Assembly (NCBI GenBank): GCA_039808585.1
Contig: JBDHTJ010000001.1
Span: 1 to 64,000, forward strand
Source of the DNA: AWTP1-13 sp039808585
GTDB taxonomy: Bacteria > Pseudomonadota > Alphaproteobacteria > Rhizobiales > Hyphomicrobiaceae
Direction: 5' to 3'
DNA length: 64,000 nucleotides
In this document: piece by piece, positions 1 through 9,012 of the stretch
How positions within the stretch are numbered: position 1 is the stretch's first letter
Layout: the number at the start of each line of letters is the position of its first letter
Program-made: the position numbers and the translations under genes
Notes under the pieces: generated by a model
Told to the model about the DNA's origin: nothing
What the model saw: only the letters and a program-made list of their open reading frames with translations
Databases searched by the model: none

Positions 1-217
1 GCGGCCTCGGCGCGGGTGCCGGTTGCGGGGCCGCGGCCTTGGGCGGAAACACGCTCGGCGCCGGCCGCCACTCGGCAAACCCTTCACGCCACAGGAGATC
101 CGTCGGCAGCAGGTGGCCCAGCTCTATGAACTTCGCAAGCTCCGCCTCCGACAGCGGGCCGAACTGCTTGCCGTCGCGGGCGAGATACCACTGGATCGGA
201 GGGTTCGGCGAAGACAT
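1..217 (-). CDS. GYF_2-domain protein, C-terminus cut by window edge
   Basis: Seventy-two N-terminal residues are visible, starting at an ATG at 217. The segment IQWYLARDGKQFGPLSEAEL followed by LLPTDLLWREGFAEWRPA is the typical GYF_2 (DUF4339) pattern: a small domain found at the ends of bacterial membrane or secreted proteins and thought to mediate protein contacts. A proline/alanine-rich linker begins at about residue 60, so further domains probably lie off the left edge. It is divergent from ndk. The molecular function of the whole protein cannot be read from this fragment. Confidence 0.75.
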   Translation of the reverse strand, partial: MSSPNPPIQWYLARDGKQFGPLSEAELAKFIELGHLLPTDLLWREGFAEWRPAPSVFPPKAAAPQPAPAPRP

Positions 218-553
218 GTTCACGTGACGGGCGAAATCCTACCTTAAGCTGCAAGACCTTCACTTAGCAGAGATTCGCCCCCACGCGATCTGGCGCAAGC
301 GCTTTCTGGGCCAGAGACCACCAACGTGCAACCGATACGCCTGGCCATGTTCAAGGCCCCCCGCAATTTGTTCTGGATTAGCGGACTGTTGCGGCCGGGC
401 AAAGGCAAAAGCAGAGAATATTGTGGCAACACGTCACTTTCTGGCGGCTTTGCCGGCCCCGTTTGCCGTCCCCCCTTCGCCATCCTTGTGGCGACGCTTC
501 CTCTCAAGCTATAAGCCGGCCCAACCGAAGTTTTCCACACATGGAGCACCTGA
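218..553. other. Divergent intergenic region upstream of GYF_2 gene and ndk
   Basis: About 336 bases separate the two divergent starts. No open frame with recognisable protein similarity, no convincing terminator and no clear palindrome was found. It presumably carries the two promoters, but I could not assign -35/-10 boxes with confidence. Confidence 0.5.
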
Positions 554-976
554 ATGGCCCTCGAGCGTACGTTTTCGATCATCAAGCCGGATGCCACGGC
601 CCGCAATCTCACCGGCGCGATCAATGCGGTGATCGAGAAGTCGGGCCTGCGCATCGTAGGCCAGAAGCGCGTCCGCTGGACCAAGGCGCAGGCCGAGAAG
701 TTCTACGAGGTGCACAAGGCGCGCCCCTTCTACAACGACCTCGTCACCTTCATGACCTCCGGTCCGGTGGTGGTTCAGGTGCTGGAAGGCGCCGACGCTG
801 TGAAGAAGTACCGCGACGTCATGGGCGCCACCGACCCCTCCAAGGCCGCCGAGGGTACCATCCGCAAGCTCTTCGCCGAGAACATCGAGCGCAACTCCGT
901 GCACGGCTCCGACAGCCAGGAGAATGCCGCCCTCGAGATCAGCCTCAACTTCAAGCCCGAAGAAATCGTCGGCTGA
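554..976 (+). CDS. ndk: Nucleoside diphosphate kinase
   Basis: Transfers the gamma phosphate of ATP to nucleoside diphosphates through a phosphohistidine intermediate, balancing NTP and dNTP pools in the cytoplasm. The 140-residue length is standard. The N-terminal ERTFSIIKPDA motif and the active-site NSVHGSDS (catalytic His117) are intact, as are the nucleotide-contacting residues around it. The ATG at 554 gives the canonical N-terminus. It stands alone, with a DinB-like gene 76 bases downstream on the same strand. Identification is secure. Confidence 0.97.
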   Translation: MALERTFSIIKPDATARNLTGAINAVIEKSGLRIVGQKRVRWTKAQAEKFYEVHKARPFYNDLVTFMTSGPVVVQVLEGADAVKKYRDVMGATDPSKAAEGTIRKLFAENIERNSVHGSDSQENAALEISLNFKPEEIVG

Positions 977-1052
977 GCATGAGCACGCTGTCCCGGCTCA
1001 GCGCCGGGGCAGCGCCCCTTGCATACGCGGCTATTGGCGCGCAGGTGGCCCC

Positions 1053-1559
1053 ATGATCGACCCGGACTACGCCCGGCTCATGGCCCGCTACAACCGCTGG
1101 CAGAACCGCAGCATCTACGCCGCCGCCGGCCGCCTCGACGATGCCCAGCGCAAGGCCCACCGCGGCGCCTTCTTCGGCTCCATTCACGGCACGCTCAATC
1201 ACCTCCTCTGGGGCGACAAGACCTGGATGGTGCGCTTTGCCGATTGGCCGGCGCCGCCCGCCAAGACCATCCGCGAATCGACCAGCATGTACGAGAGCTG
1301 GGACGATCTTGCCCGCGTCCGCTCCACCTTCGATCAGGATCTGGTGGCCTGGGCCGATCGCCTCGCCCCGTCTGCGCTCGCCGGCAATATCACCTATTTC
1401 TCGGGCGCCGCCGGCCGCAACATCACCAAGCCGATTGCGGTCCTGCTCGTCCATTTCTTCAATCACCAGACGCATCATCGCGGCCAGGTGCACGCCATGC
1501 TGACCGCCGCTGGCGCCTACCCCGAAGACACCGATTTGTTCATGCTGCCGGAGGAATAG
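1053..1559 (+). CDS. DinB-family putative metalloenzyme
   Basis: A 168-residue four-helix DinB/YfiT-type protein. The metal-binding histidine triad of the family is visible: His50 in LNHLLWGD, and His138 and His142 in FNHQTHHRGQ. Family members are often damage-inducible or act as thiol-dependent transferases, but individual functions are mostly unknown. The start ATG at 1053 was chosen because upstream sequence in the same frame shows no family similarity and MIDPDYARLMARYNRW fits the usual N-terminus. It lies between ndk and the molybdopterin oxidoreductase; no functional link to either is evident. Confidence 0.85.
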   Translation: MIDPDYARLMARYNRWQNRSIYAAAGRLDDAQRKAHRGAFFGSIHGTLNHLLWGDKTWMVRFADWPAPPAKTIRESTSMYESWDDLARVRSTFDQDLVAWADRLAPSALAGNITYFSGAAGRNITKPIAVLLVHFFNHQTHHRGQVHAMLTAAGAYPEDTDLFMLPEE

Positions 1560-1649
1560 GCACCCGCTTCCCCCTCCAGCACCCGCCTCTCGCGTCCCCG
1601 GCGAAAGTCGTCTAGCCTCCCCTTCGTGCCGTCATTTTCGCGAGCCGAC

Positions 1650-3737
1650 ATGAACGTCCATCTCAAGACCGGTATCGGGCATTCCGCCTGCCCGCACGAT
1701 TGCCCCTCCACCTGCGCGCTCGATATCGAGCTTGTGGGCAACAACCGTATCGGCCGCGTCCATGGGGCCGCCGGCAACAGCTACACCGCAGGCGTCATCT
1801 GCGGAAAAGTCGCCCGCTACGCCGAGCGCGCCCATCACCCAGATCGGCTGCTCTATCCGCTGCGCCGCAAGGGGCCAAAGGGCTCCAAGTCGTTCGAGCG
1901 CATCTCCTGGGACGACGCTCTCGACATCACGGCCGAGGCCATGCTCGCCGCCGAACGGCGCTACGGCCCCGAGGCCGTCTGGCCCTATTTCTACGCCGGC
2001 ACCATGGGCCTGGTGATGCGCGACGGCATCAATCGGCTGCGCAACGCCAAGCGCTACTCCCAGATGTACGCCTCCATCTGCACCACGCTGGCCTGGACCG
2101 GCTTCATCGCCGGCACCGGCCGCCTCGCAGGCGCAGACCCGCGCGAGATGGCCAAGTCCGACCTCGTCGTGATCTGGGGCACCAACCCGGTGAATACCCA
2201 GGTCAACGTCATGACCCACGCCGTCCGCGCCCGCAAGGAGCGCGGCGCCAAGATCGTGGCCATCGACATCTACAACAACGGCACCATGCAGCAGGCCGAT
2301 ATCGCGCTCTGCCTGCGCCCCGGCACCGATGGCGCCCTGGCCTGCGCTGTCATGCACGTGCTTTTCCGCGACGGCTTCGCCAATCGCGACTACCTCGAGC
2401 GCTACACCGATTGCCCGCGCGAACTCGAGGCGCACCTGGCCTCCAAGACGCCGGAATGGGCCAGCGCCATCACCGGCCTCTCCGTCGAGGAAATCACCAG
2501 CTTCGCCCATCTCATTGGCAACACGCCGCGCACCTTCTTCCGCCTCGGCTATGGCTTCTCGCGCCAGCGCAATGGCGCCCACAACATGCACGCCGCGCTT
2601 TGCATTCCAGCCGTCACCGGTGCTTGGCTGCACGAGGGCGGCGGCGCCTTCCACAACAACGGCGCCATCTTCCACTGGGACCGCTCGCTGATCGAGGGCC
2701 TCGACGTTCTCGACCCCAGCGTCCGCGTGCTCGACCAGTCGCGCATCGGCGCCGTGCTCACGGGCGACAAGGCCGACCTTGGCAACGGCCCGCCCGTCAC
2801 CGCGCTCCTCGTGCAGAACATGAACCCCGTCCAGGTCGCGCCCGAGCAGCGCAAGGTGAAGGCAGGCTTTGCCCGCGACGATCTTTTCGTCTGCGTCCAT
2901 GAGCAGTTCATGACCGCCACCGCCGAGTTGGCCGACATCGTCCTGCCGGCCACCATGTTCGTCGAGCACGACGACATCTACCAGGGTGGCGGCCACCAGC
3001 ACATCCTGTTCGCGCCCAAGCTCATCGAGCCTCCGGGCGAATGCTGGTCCAACCACGATGTCATCGTCGCCTTGGCCAAGCGCGTCGGCGCCACGCACGC
3101 CGGCTTCGACATGAGCCCCCGCCAGATCATCGATTGGACGCTGCAGAAGTCGGGCTGGGGCACGCTCGCGCAACTCGAGGAGAAGCGCTGGATCGACTGC
3201 CAGCCCGATTTCGAGACGGCGCATTACGTCAATGGCTTTGCACATCCCGGCGGCAAGTTCCAGTTCAAGCCCGACTGGTCGAACGTGCCCGTGGCCCGCA
3301 GCAACGGCTGGGGCAGCGCCGAGGGCATGCCCTCGCTGCCCGACCATTGGGACGTGATCGAGAATGCGGACGCCACGCACCCCTTCCGCCTCGCCACCAG
3401 CCCCTCGCGCGACTATCTGAACTCGTCCTTCAACGAGACGCCCACCAGTCGCAAGCGCGCCGGCCCTCCCCGCGTGAAAATGCATCCGGCGGATATGGCA
3501 GGTCTCGGCATCACCGCCGGTCAACGCGTGCGCATGGGCAACGAGCGTGGCGACATCGGCCTCACCGCCGAGGCATTCGAGGGCGTGCAGCGCGGCGTCG
3601 TCATCGTCGAGAGCATCGCGCCCAACGATCAGTTCGAGGATGGCTGGGGCATAAACACGCTCACGGGCGCGGATCGCCCCAGTCCCGTCGGCGGCGCCGC
3701 CTTCCACGACAATCACGTCTGGATCAAGCCCGCCTGA
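1650..3737 (+). CDS. Molybdopterin-dependent oxidoreductase (DMSO reductase superfamily)
   Basis: A single-chain member of the DMSO reductase superfamily, 695 residues from the ATG at 1650 (a GTG at 1626 is less likely). An N-terminal Mo4Fe4S domain has four cysteines, Cys14, Cys18, Cys22 (ACPHDCPSTC) and Cys51 (VICGK). It is followed by the bis-molybdopterin-guanine-dinucleotide catalytic core, with VVIWGTNPVNTQVN and the conserved ADIVLPATMFVEHDD. A C-terminal molydop-binding domain begins near residue 570. There is no Tat signal peptide, so it is probably cytoplasmic. No electron-transfer partner is adjacent, which is usual for this stand-alone proteobacterial subgroup. The substrate cannot be told from sequence. 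Confidence 0.9.
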   Translation: MNVHLKTGIGHSACPHDCPSTCALDIELVGNNRIGRVHGAAGNSYTAGVICGKVARYAERAHHPDRLLYPLRRKGPKGSKSFERISWDDALDITAEAMLAAERRYGPEAVWPYFYAGTMGLVMRDGINRLRNAKRYSQMYASICTTLAWTGFIAGTGRLAGADPREMAKSDLVVIWGTNPVNTQVNVMTHAVRARKERGAKIVAIDIYNNGTMQQADIALCLRPGTDGALACAVMHVLFRDGFANRDYLERYTDCPRELEAHLASKTPEWASAITGLSVEEITSFAHLIGNTPRTFFRLGYGFSRQRNGAHNMHAALCIPAVTGAWLHEGGGAFHNNGAIFHWDRSLIEGLDVLDPSVRVLDQSRIGAVLTGDKADLGNGPPVTALLVQNMNPVQVAPEQRKVKAGFARDDLFVCVHEQFMTATAELADIVLPATMFVEHDDIYQGGGHQHILFAPKLIEPPGECWSNHDVIVALAKRVGATHAGFDMSPRQIIDWTLQKSGWGTLAQLEEKRWIDCQPDFETAHYVNGFAHPGGKFQFKPDWSNVPVARSNGWGSAEGMPSLPDHWDVIENADATHPFRLATSPSRDYLNSSFNETPTSRKRAGPPRVKMHPADMAGLGITAGQRVRMGNERGDIGLTAEAFEGVQRGVVIVESIAPNDQFEDGWGINTLTGADRPSPVGGAAFHDNHVWIKPA

Positions 3738-3770
3738 CGGAACGGCTCCTGCCGCGCCCGGCGTCTGTCG

Positions 3771-4637
3771 TCACCAGCGCAGATAGTTGATCGCCGCCAC
3801 CGCCGGCGGTGTGCCCGCGGGTGCGAACAACTCTGCCAGGCTCGCTTCGTCGATCTCGTCCCCGCGCATGATCACGTCGCGGTGGATGCCGGCGGTCACG
3901 AACAGCGCATCGCAGCCCAGCGCCTGCGCCGCCCCGAGATCCGTCCGCACCGTGTCTCCGATGCCGAGGATGCGCGACATCTCCGGCATCGCACCCCGCA
4001 ACACGGCAGCCTTCTCCCGCCCCGTCTTGTAGGCCGGCAGATGCGGCTTGCCGCCCCAATACACCATGCCGCCAAGCTTCTCATATTCCGCCGCCAGGCT
4101 GCCGGCGCACAGCAGGCGCTTCTCGCCCACGTCCACCACGAAGTCCGGGTTGGCGCACACGAACGGCAGCTTGCGCCGCAGTCCCGCTTCCAGCACCGCG
4201 CGATAGTCCTCGACCGTCTCGTTGGCATCGTCGACAAGGCCCGAGCACAGGATCGCCTCGGCCTCCTCGATCGGCACGCTGGGTCCCGGCGCCTGCTTGA
4301 AGAGCGCCCGGTCCCGGTCCATGGGTCCCACCCAGTGCAGCCGCCGATAGCCCTTCTCGGCGATATGCGCGAGCGCAATGTCCCCGCCGGCCACGATCGC
4401 GTCCCAGCTGTCCCGCCGCACCCGCGTCTGCTCCAGCACCCGCTCCACGCTTTTGGCCGGCAGCGGCACGTTCGAAACCAGGATCACCGTGCCGCCGCGC
4501 GCCCGGAACCGCGCCAGCGCCTCCCCGGCAGCCGCATAGGCATCGCGCCCGTCGTGCACCACGCCCCAGATATCGCACAGGAGCACGTCGTAGTTTTCCA
4601 GCAGCGGGCCGGCATTGTGGATGATCGGCGGGGTCAT
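3771..4637 (-). CDS. HAD-superfamily class IIA hydrolase (TIGR01459-like)
   Basis: A 288-residue HAD phosphatase-like protein of the class IIA type. Motif I is CDIWGVVHDG: the nucleophilic Asp22 is present, but the usual second aspartate is a tryptophan, a pattern I recall as typical of this alphaproteobacterial subfamily. The C-terminal GIGDTVRTDL supplies the metal-binding acidic motif. Homologues are predicted sugar or nucleotide phosphatases with unproven substrates. The ATG at 4637 was preferred over a GTG at 4655. It is convergent with the molybdopterin oxidoreductase, whose stop is only 33 bases away. Confidence 0.85.
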   Translation of the reverse strand: MTPPIIHNAGPLLENYDVLLCDIWGVVHDGRDAYAAAGEALARFRARGGTVILVSNVPLPAKSVERVLEQTRVRRDSWDAIVAGGDIALAHIAEKGYRRLHWVGPMDRDRALFKQAPGPSVPIEEAEAILCSGLVDDANETVEDYRAVLEAGLRRKLPFVCANPDFVVDVGEKRLLCAGSLAAEYEKLGGMVYWGGKPHLPAYKTGREKAAVLRGAMPEMSRILGIGDTVRTDLGAAQALGCDALFVTAGIHRDVIMRGDEIDEASLAELFAPAGTPPAVAAINYLRW

Positions 4638-4775
4638 GGGCTCCAGCGTCCTCACGTAAGCCCCCGCTCATAGCTAATTTGCGGCCGAAAGACACTGGCA
4701 ACTGCGCCACATCCCTCCTTGCGCCCGCCATGTTCCCAGCCGAAAAGGTCCTCGCGAAGCTTCCGCGGGCAAAAC

Positions 4776-5777
4776 ATGCAGATTTCCTACGCGCAGAACC
4801 TCGAGGATTATCACCTCGATCTCGTATTCGAAGGCCGGCAGTCCGGCACCTACGTCGATGTCGGCGGCGGCCACCCCGTGGCCGACAACGTCTCCTTCTG
4901 GTTCTACCTCAAGGGCTGGCACGGCCTCGTGGTTGAGCCACAGGAGGCTCTGGCCTCGCTTTACGCCCACGTTCGCCCGCGCGACCACACCGTCTCCTGC
5001 CTTGCCGGCAGCACGAGCGGCGAGGTGGAGTTCCACATCGTCGACAAGTTGCACGGCTTCTCCACCACCGTGCGCGAGAATGCCGCCGGTGCCGCCCGCT
5101 TCGGCGCCGCCTTCAACACCGTGCGCAAGCCCATGCGCCCGCTCTCCGCGCTGTGCGACGAGGCCGGCCTCACCACCATCGACTTCCTCAAGATCGACGT
5201 CGAAGGCGCAGAGGCCGAGGTTTTGGCGGGCATGGATTTCAACCGCCATCGCCCCCGCCTCGTCCTGGTGGAGGCCATCGTGCCCGGCAGCATGGAGGCG
5301 GCATGGGACAGCTGGGAGCCCATGCTCACCGGCAACGGCTACCGCTTTGCCTTCTTCGACAACCTCAATCGCTTCTACATCGCCGAGGAAGCCTCCGACC
5401 TTGCACGCAAGCTGCCGGAAAAGCCGGCCCCCTGGGATCGCGTCGGCCACCTTTGGGATTGCGGCCGCGCACCCGAAAAGCCCGATCACCCCGATCACGC
5501 GCTCGCAAGGCTGCTGGTCGCAGGGCTGATGGCGCAGGCCCCGCGCATGCCGCAGGCCGAGCTTGAGGCCATCCTCCGCGCCGGCCTCGCGGCCGACCGC
5601 AAGTCCGATATGCCTCTTCAGGAACTCGCAGCGATCCTCAAGGGAAAGGCGGAATTTCCGCGCGCCCCGGGCGCCAGGCCCCCTGCCGGCCTGGGCGACC
5701 TGCTAGAAAGCGACGAGGTTCGCTCAGCCTTGGGCCGCATCGCCTGCATGTATGACGGCGGCCATCTCCTGGAGTAG
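4776..5777 (+). CDS. FkbM-family methyltransferase
   Basis: A 333-residue SAM-dependent methyltransferase of the FkbM family, which O-methylates sugars or polyketides. The family-typical start MQISYAQNLEDYHLD is followed by TYVDVGGGHP (SAM site) and IDFLKIDVEGAEAEVLAGMD, the characteristic FkbM acidic motif. The fold ends near residue 230. An extra tail of about 100 residues, rich in Ala/Leu/Pro, shows no recognisable domain. The ATG at 4776 was chosen because it begins exactly at the family N-terminus. The neighbours give no clue to the substrate; glycan or lipopolysaccharide decoration is a guess. Confidence 0.85.
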   Translation: MQISYAQNLEDYHLDLVFEGRQSGTYVDVGGGHPVADNVSFWFYLKGWHGLVVEPQEALASLYAHVRPRDHTVSCLAGSTSGEVEFHIVDKLHGFSTTVRENAAGAARFGAAFNTVRKPMRPLSALCDEAGLTTIDFLKIDVEGAEAEVLAGMDFNRHRPRLVLVEAIVPGSMEAAWDSWEPMLTGNGYRFAFFDNLNRFYIAEEASDLARKLPEKPAPWDRVGHLWDCGRAPEKPDHPDHALARLLVAGLMAQAPRMPQAELEAILRAGLAADRKSDMPLQELAAILKGKAEFPRAPGARPPAGLGDLLESDEVRSALGRIACMYDGGHLLE

Positions 5778-5840
5778 CCCCTGACGTCCTGGCAAGCCGC
5801 CGCGCTCGCCGCGATCCATCCGGGAAGCTCCGCTTATTCG

Positions 5841-6740
5841 ATGTCGGCGGTTCTCATGCTCTTTCAGGATTTCACTCTCGCTCACGTGCCCGTCTCCGGC
5901 GGCGGCAGCATTCGCCTCCGCCACGGCGGCTCCGGCCCGCCCCTGCTGCTGCTGCACGGCAACCCGCAGACGCATTTCATGTGGCACGCCGTGGCCCCGG
6001 CGCTCGCCAAGCGCTTCACCGTCATCATGCCCGATTTGCGCGGCTACGGCGGTTCGTTCAAGCCGCCGGCCAGTGCCGATCACGCGCCCTATGCCAAGGT
6101 CGAGATGGCGCGCGACATGGTCGAGGTGATGTCCCATTTCGGGCACCAGCGCTTCTTCGTCGGCGCGCACGATCGCGGCGCCCGCGTCGCCCATCGCCTC
6201 GCCATCGATCATCCCGACAAGGTTATCAAGCTCGCCGTTCTCGACATCATCCCCACCATCGAGCACTTCGAGCGCGCCGATATGTCCTTCGCGCTCGGCT
6301 ACTATCACTGGTTCTGGTTCGCCCAGCCCCATCCGTTCCCCGAGAACGTCATCAGCGCCGCGCCGGATGCCTGGTTCACCGCCCACACCTCGCGTGAGCC
6401 GAAGCCACCGGGCTTCTTCCATCCCGCCGCGCTGGCCGACTACCTCGCCGCCGCCCGCACGCCCGAGATGATCATGGGCATGTGCGAGGACTATCGCGCC
6501 GCCGCCACCATCGATCTCGTCCATGATCGCGCCTCCCGCGCCGAGGGACGCAAGGTCGCGTGCCCGCTGCTGGTCATGTGGGGCTCGAAGGGCAAGATTG
6601 GCCAGTGGTACGATGCCCTCGCCATCTGGCGGCAGTACTGCAGCAACACGATCACCGGCGGCCCCATCGACACCGGCCACTACCTCGCCGAGGAGCGCCC
6701 GCAGGAGGTCATCGCCGCCTTCGAGCAATTCTTTGTCTGA
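5841..6740 (+). CDS. Alpha/beta hydrolase, fluoroacetate/haloacetate dehalogenase-like
   Basis: A 299-residue alpha/beta hydrolase closely resembling fluoroacetate dehalogenases (EC 3.8.1.3). The complete catalytic set of that enzyme is visible: nucleophile Asp111 with Arg112 and Arg115 in HDRGAR (carboxylate clamp), Asp135 in LDIIPT, the halide-binding His156-Trp157 in YHWFWFAQP, and catalytic His280 in DTGHYLAEE. LLLLHGNPQT supplies the oxyanion-hole loop. This set differs from simple esterases, which use a serine nucleophile. Family members hydrolyse fluoroacetate or other haloacetates to glycolate, but many homologues have undefined activities. An internal ATG (residue 6) is an alternative start. 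An amidase gene follows 81 bases downstream. Confidence 0.85.
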   Translation: MSAVLMLFQDFTLAHVPVSGGGSIRLRHGGSGPPLLLLHGNPQTHFMWHAVAPALAKRFTVIMPDLRGYGGSFKPPASADHAPYAKVEMARDMVEVMSHFGHQRFFVGAHDRGARVAHRLAIDHPDKVIKLAVLDIIPTIEHFERADMSFALGYYHWFWFAQPHPFPENVISAAPDAWFTAHTSREPKPPGFFHPAALADYLAAARTPEMIMGMCEDYRAAATIDLVHDRASRAEGRKVACPLLVMWGSKGKIGQWYDALAIWRQYCSNTITGGPIDTGHYLAEERPQEVIAAFEQFFV

Positions 6741-6821
6741 ACCACGCCTTTCATTATTGTCCCATCCATCTTCCCGGCTCGAAGTCTCTTCGGCCGCGAC
6801 ATCTCGAGGAGAATTCCGAAA

Positions 6822-8240
6822 ATGACCGAGCCGTGTGACCTTTCCGCCCTGGAAGCGCGACGCCTGATCGGCGCCAAGAAACTCTCGCCGTCAGAGCTTC
6901 TCGAAAGCAACCTGAAGCGCATCGAGAAAACCAACGCCACCTTCAACTCCATCGTGGCGATGGACGCGGATGCCGCCCGCAAGGCCGCCAAGGCCGTGGA
7001 AGCCAAGCTCGCCAAGGGCGACGACATCGGCCTGCTCGGCGGCCTCACCGTCGGCGTCAAGGACCTTCAGGCAACCAAGGGCCTGCGCACCACCTGGGGC
7101 TCCCTCATCTACAAGGACCATGTGCCGCCGCAGGACGAACTCGGCGTCGGTAACGTCCGCGCCCAGGGCGGTGTCATCCTTGCCAAGACCAACACGCCCG
7201 AGTTCGGCGCCGGCGCCAACACCCGCAACCGCGTCTACGGCGCCACCGGCAATCCCTTCGACCCCGAGAAGACCTGCGCCGGCTCCTCCGGCGGATCGGC
7301 CGTCGCGCTCGCCCTGGGCCAGGTCGCCCTCGCCACGGGCTCCGACCTCGGCGGCAGCCTGCGCACGCCGGCTGCCTTCTGCGGCGTCACCGGCTACCGG
7401 CCGTCGCCCGGCGTCGTACCGAGCGTCGATCGCGCCGCCACGCTCTTCCCCTTCAGCGTCAACGGGCCCATGGGGCGCAGCGTCGAGGACGCTCACATGC
7501 TGCTCATGGCGCAGATCGGCCGCGACAAGCGCGATCCCTACAACAGCGCCGACAACGGCGCGTTGCCCTCACGTCTCGTCCCGGCCGATATCGGCCGCAT
7601 GCGCGTGGCGCTCTCCCCGGATCTCGGCTGCGCCCCCGTCGACAACAAGATTGCCGAGGTGTTCAAGGCCCGCGCCAAGATCATCGGTTCCGCCTTCCGC
7701 GAGGCATCCGAGGCAGCACCCGACTTCGGCGACGTCCACGAGAGCTTCGAGGTGCATCGCTGCGTCTACTTCGTCGCCGCCCATCGCGAGCGCTTGGAGA
7801 AATCGCGCGACCTGCTCGACCGCAACGTCATCGACAATGCCGAGCGCGGCATGAAATACACCCTCCCGGATGTCAGCGCCGCGCACGTCTCCCAGACCCA
7901 GCTCTACAAGCGCTATCTGGAGTTCTTCAAGGACGTGGACGTGCTGATCTGCCCGGCCGCCTCCGTGTCGCCGTTCCCGCACAAGCAGCTGTTCGTCGAA
8001 GAGATGAACGGCAAGAAGATGCCCACCTACATGCGCTGGCTCGCCATCACCTACGCGCCGACCATGGCGCTCTCCTGCGGCGTTGCCTTGCCCTGCGGCG
8101 TCGATCACGCCGGCATGCCGTTCGGCATCCAGGTGCTGGGCCCCAACGGTGCGGATGCCAAGGTGCTTTCGGTCGCCCTGGCGCTCGAGAAGGTGCTGGC
8201 GGCAAACAAGGAGACGGCCCGCCCCATCCCGAAGCTCTGA
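6822..8240 (+). CDS. Amidase signature-family hydrolase
   Basis: A 472-residue amidase-signature enzyme that cleaves a carboxamide through a Ser-cisSer-Lys triad. Lys80 lies in TVGVKDLQ, cis-Ser155 in CAGSSGGSA, and the nucleophile Ser179 in GSDLGGSLRTPA, with the standard 24-residue spacing between the serines. It is not the GatA subunit of the aminoacyl-tRNA amidotransferase, because no gatB or gatC is near and the C-terminal half diverges. A good Shine-Dalgarno (GAGGAG) precedes the ATG. The substrate is unknown; co-direction with the dehalogenase-like gene could mean a shared catabolic role, which is only an inference. Confidence 0.9.
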   Translation: MTEPCDLSALEARRLIGAKKLSPSELLESNLKRIEKTNATFNSIVAMDADAARKAAKAVEAKLAKGDDIGLLGGLTVGVKDLQATKGLRTTWGSLIYKDHVPPQDELGVGNVRAQGGVILAKTNTPEFGAGANTRNRVYGATGNPFDPEKTCAGSSGGSAVALALGQVALATGSDLGGSLRTPAAFCGVTGYRPSPGVVPSVDRAATLFPFSVNGPMGRSVEDAHMLLMAQIGRDKRDPYNSADNGALPSRLVPADIGRMRVALSPDLGCAPVDNKIAEVFKARAKIIGSAFREASEAAPDFGDVHESFEVHRCVYFVAAHRERLEKSRDLLDRNVIDNAERGMKYTLPDVSAAHVSQTQLYKRYLEFFKDVDVLICPAASVSPFPHKQLFVEEMNGKKMPTYMRWLAITYAPTMALSCGVALPCGVDHAGMPFGIQVLGPNGADAKVLSVALALEKVLAANKETARPIPKL

Positions 8241-8260
8241 GGCAGCAATGCCGCACATGC

Positions 8261-8287
8261 GAGGGGCATGGGGAAACCCATCCCCTC
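8261..8287. terminator. Hairpin between convergent amidase and ABC ATPase genes
   Basis: GAGGGGcATGGG, loop GAAA, then CCCATCCCCTC form an 11-bp stem with one bulged C. It lies in the 82-base gap between two convergent genes, so it could terminate either. There is no strong T-run, so this is a tentative call. Confidence 0.45.
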
Positions 8288-8322
8288 CCATGGCCCGCTC
8301 CCAGGCGCTCACGCGCCTCTCT

Positions 8323-9004
<682 letters not shown>

Positions 9005-9012
<8 letters not shown>

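Noticed and set aside
1632..3716. A 694-codon minus-strand frame opposite the molybdopterin oxidoreductase
   Set aside because: Antisense artefact; the plus-strand gene has four cluster cysteines and family motifs in order.
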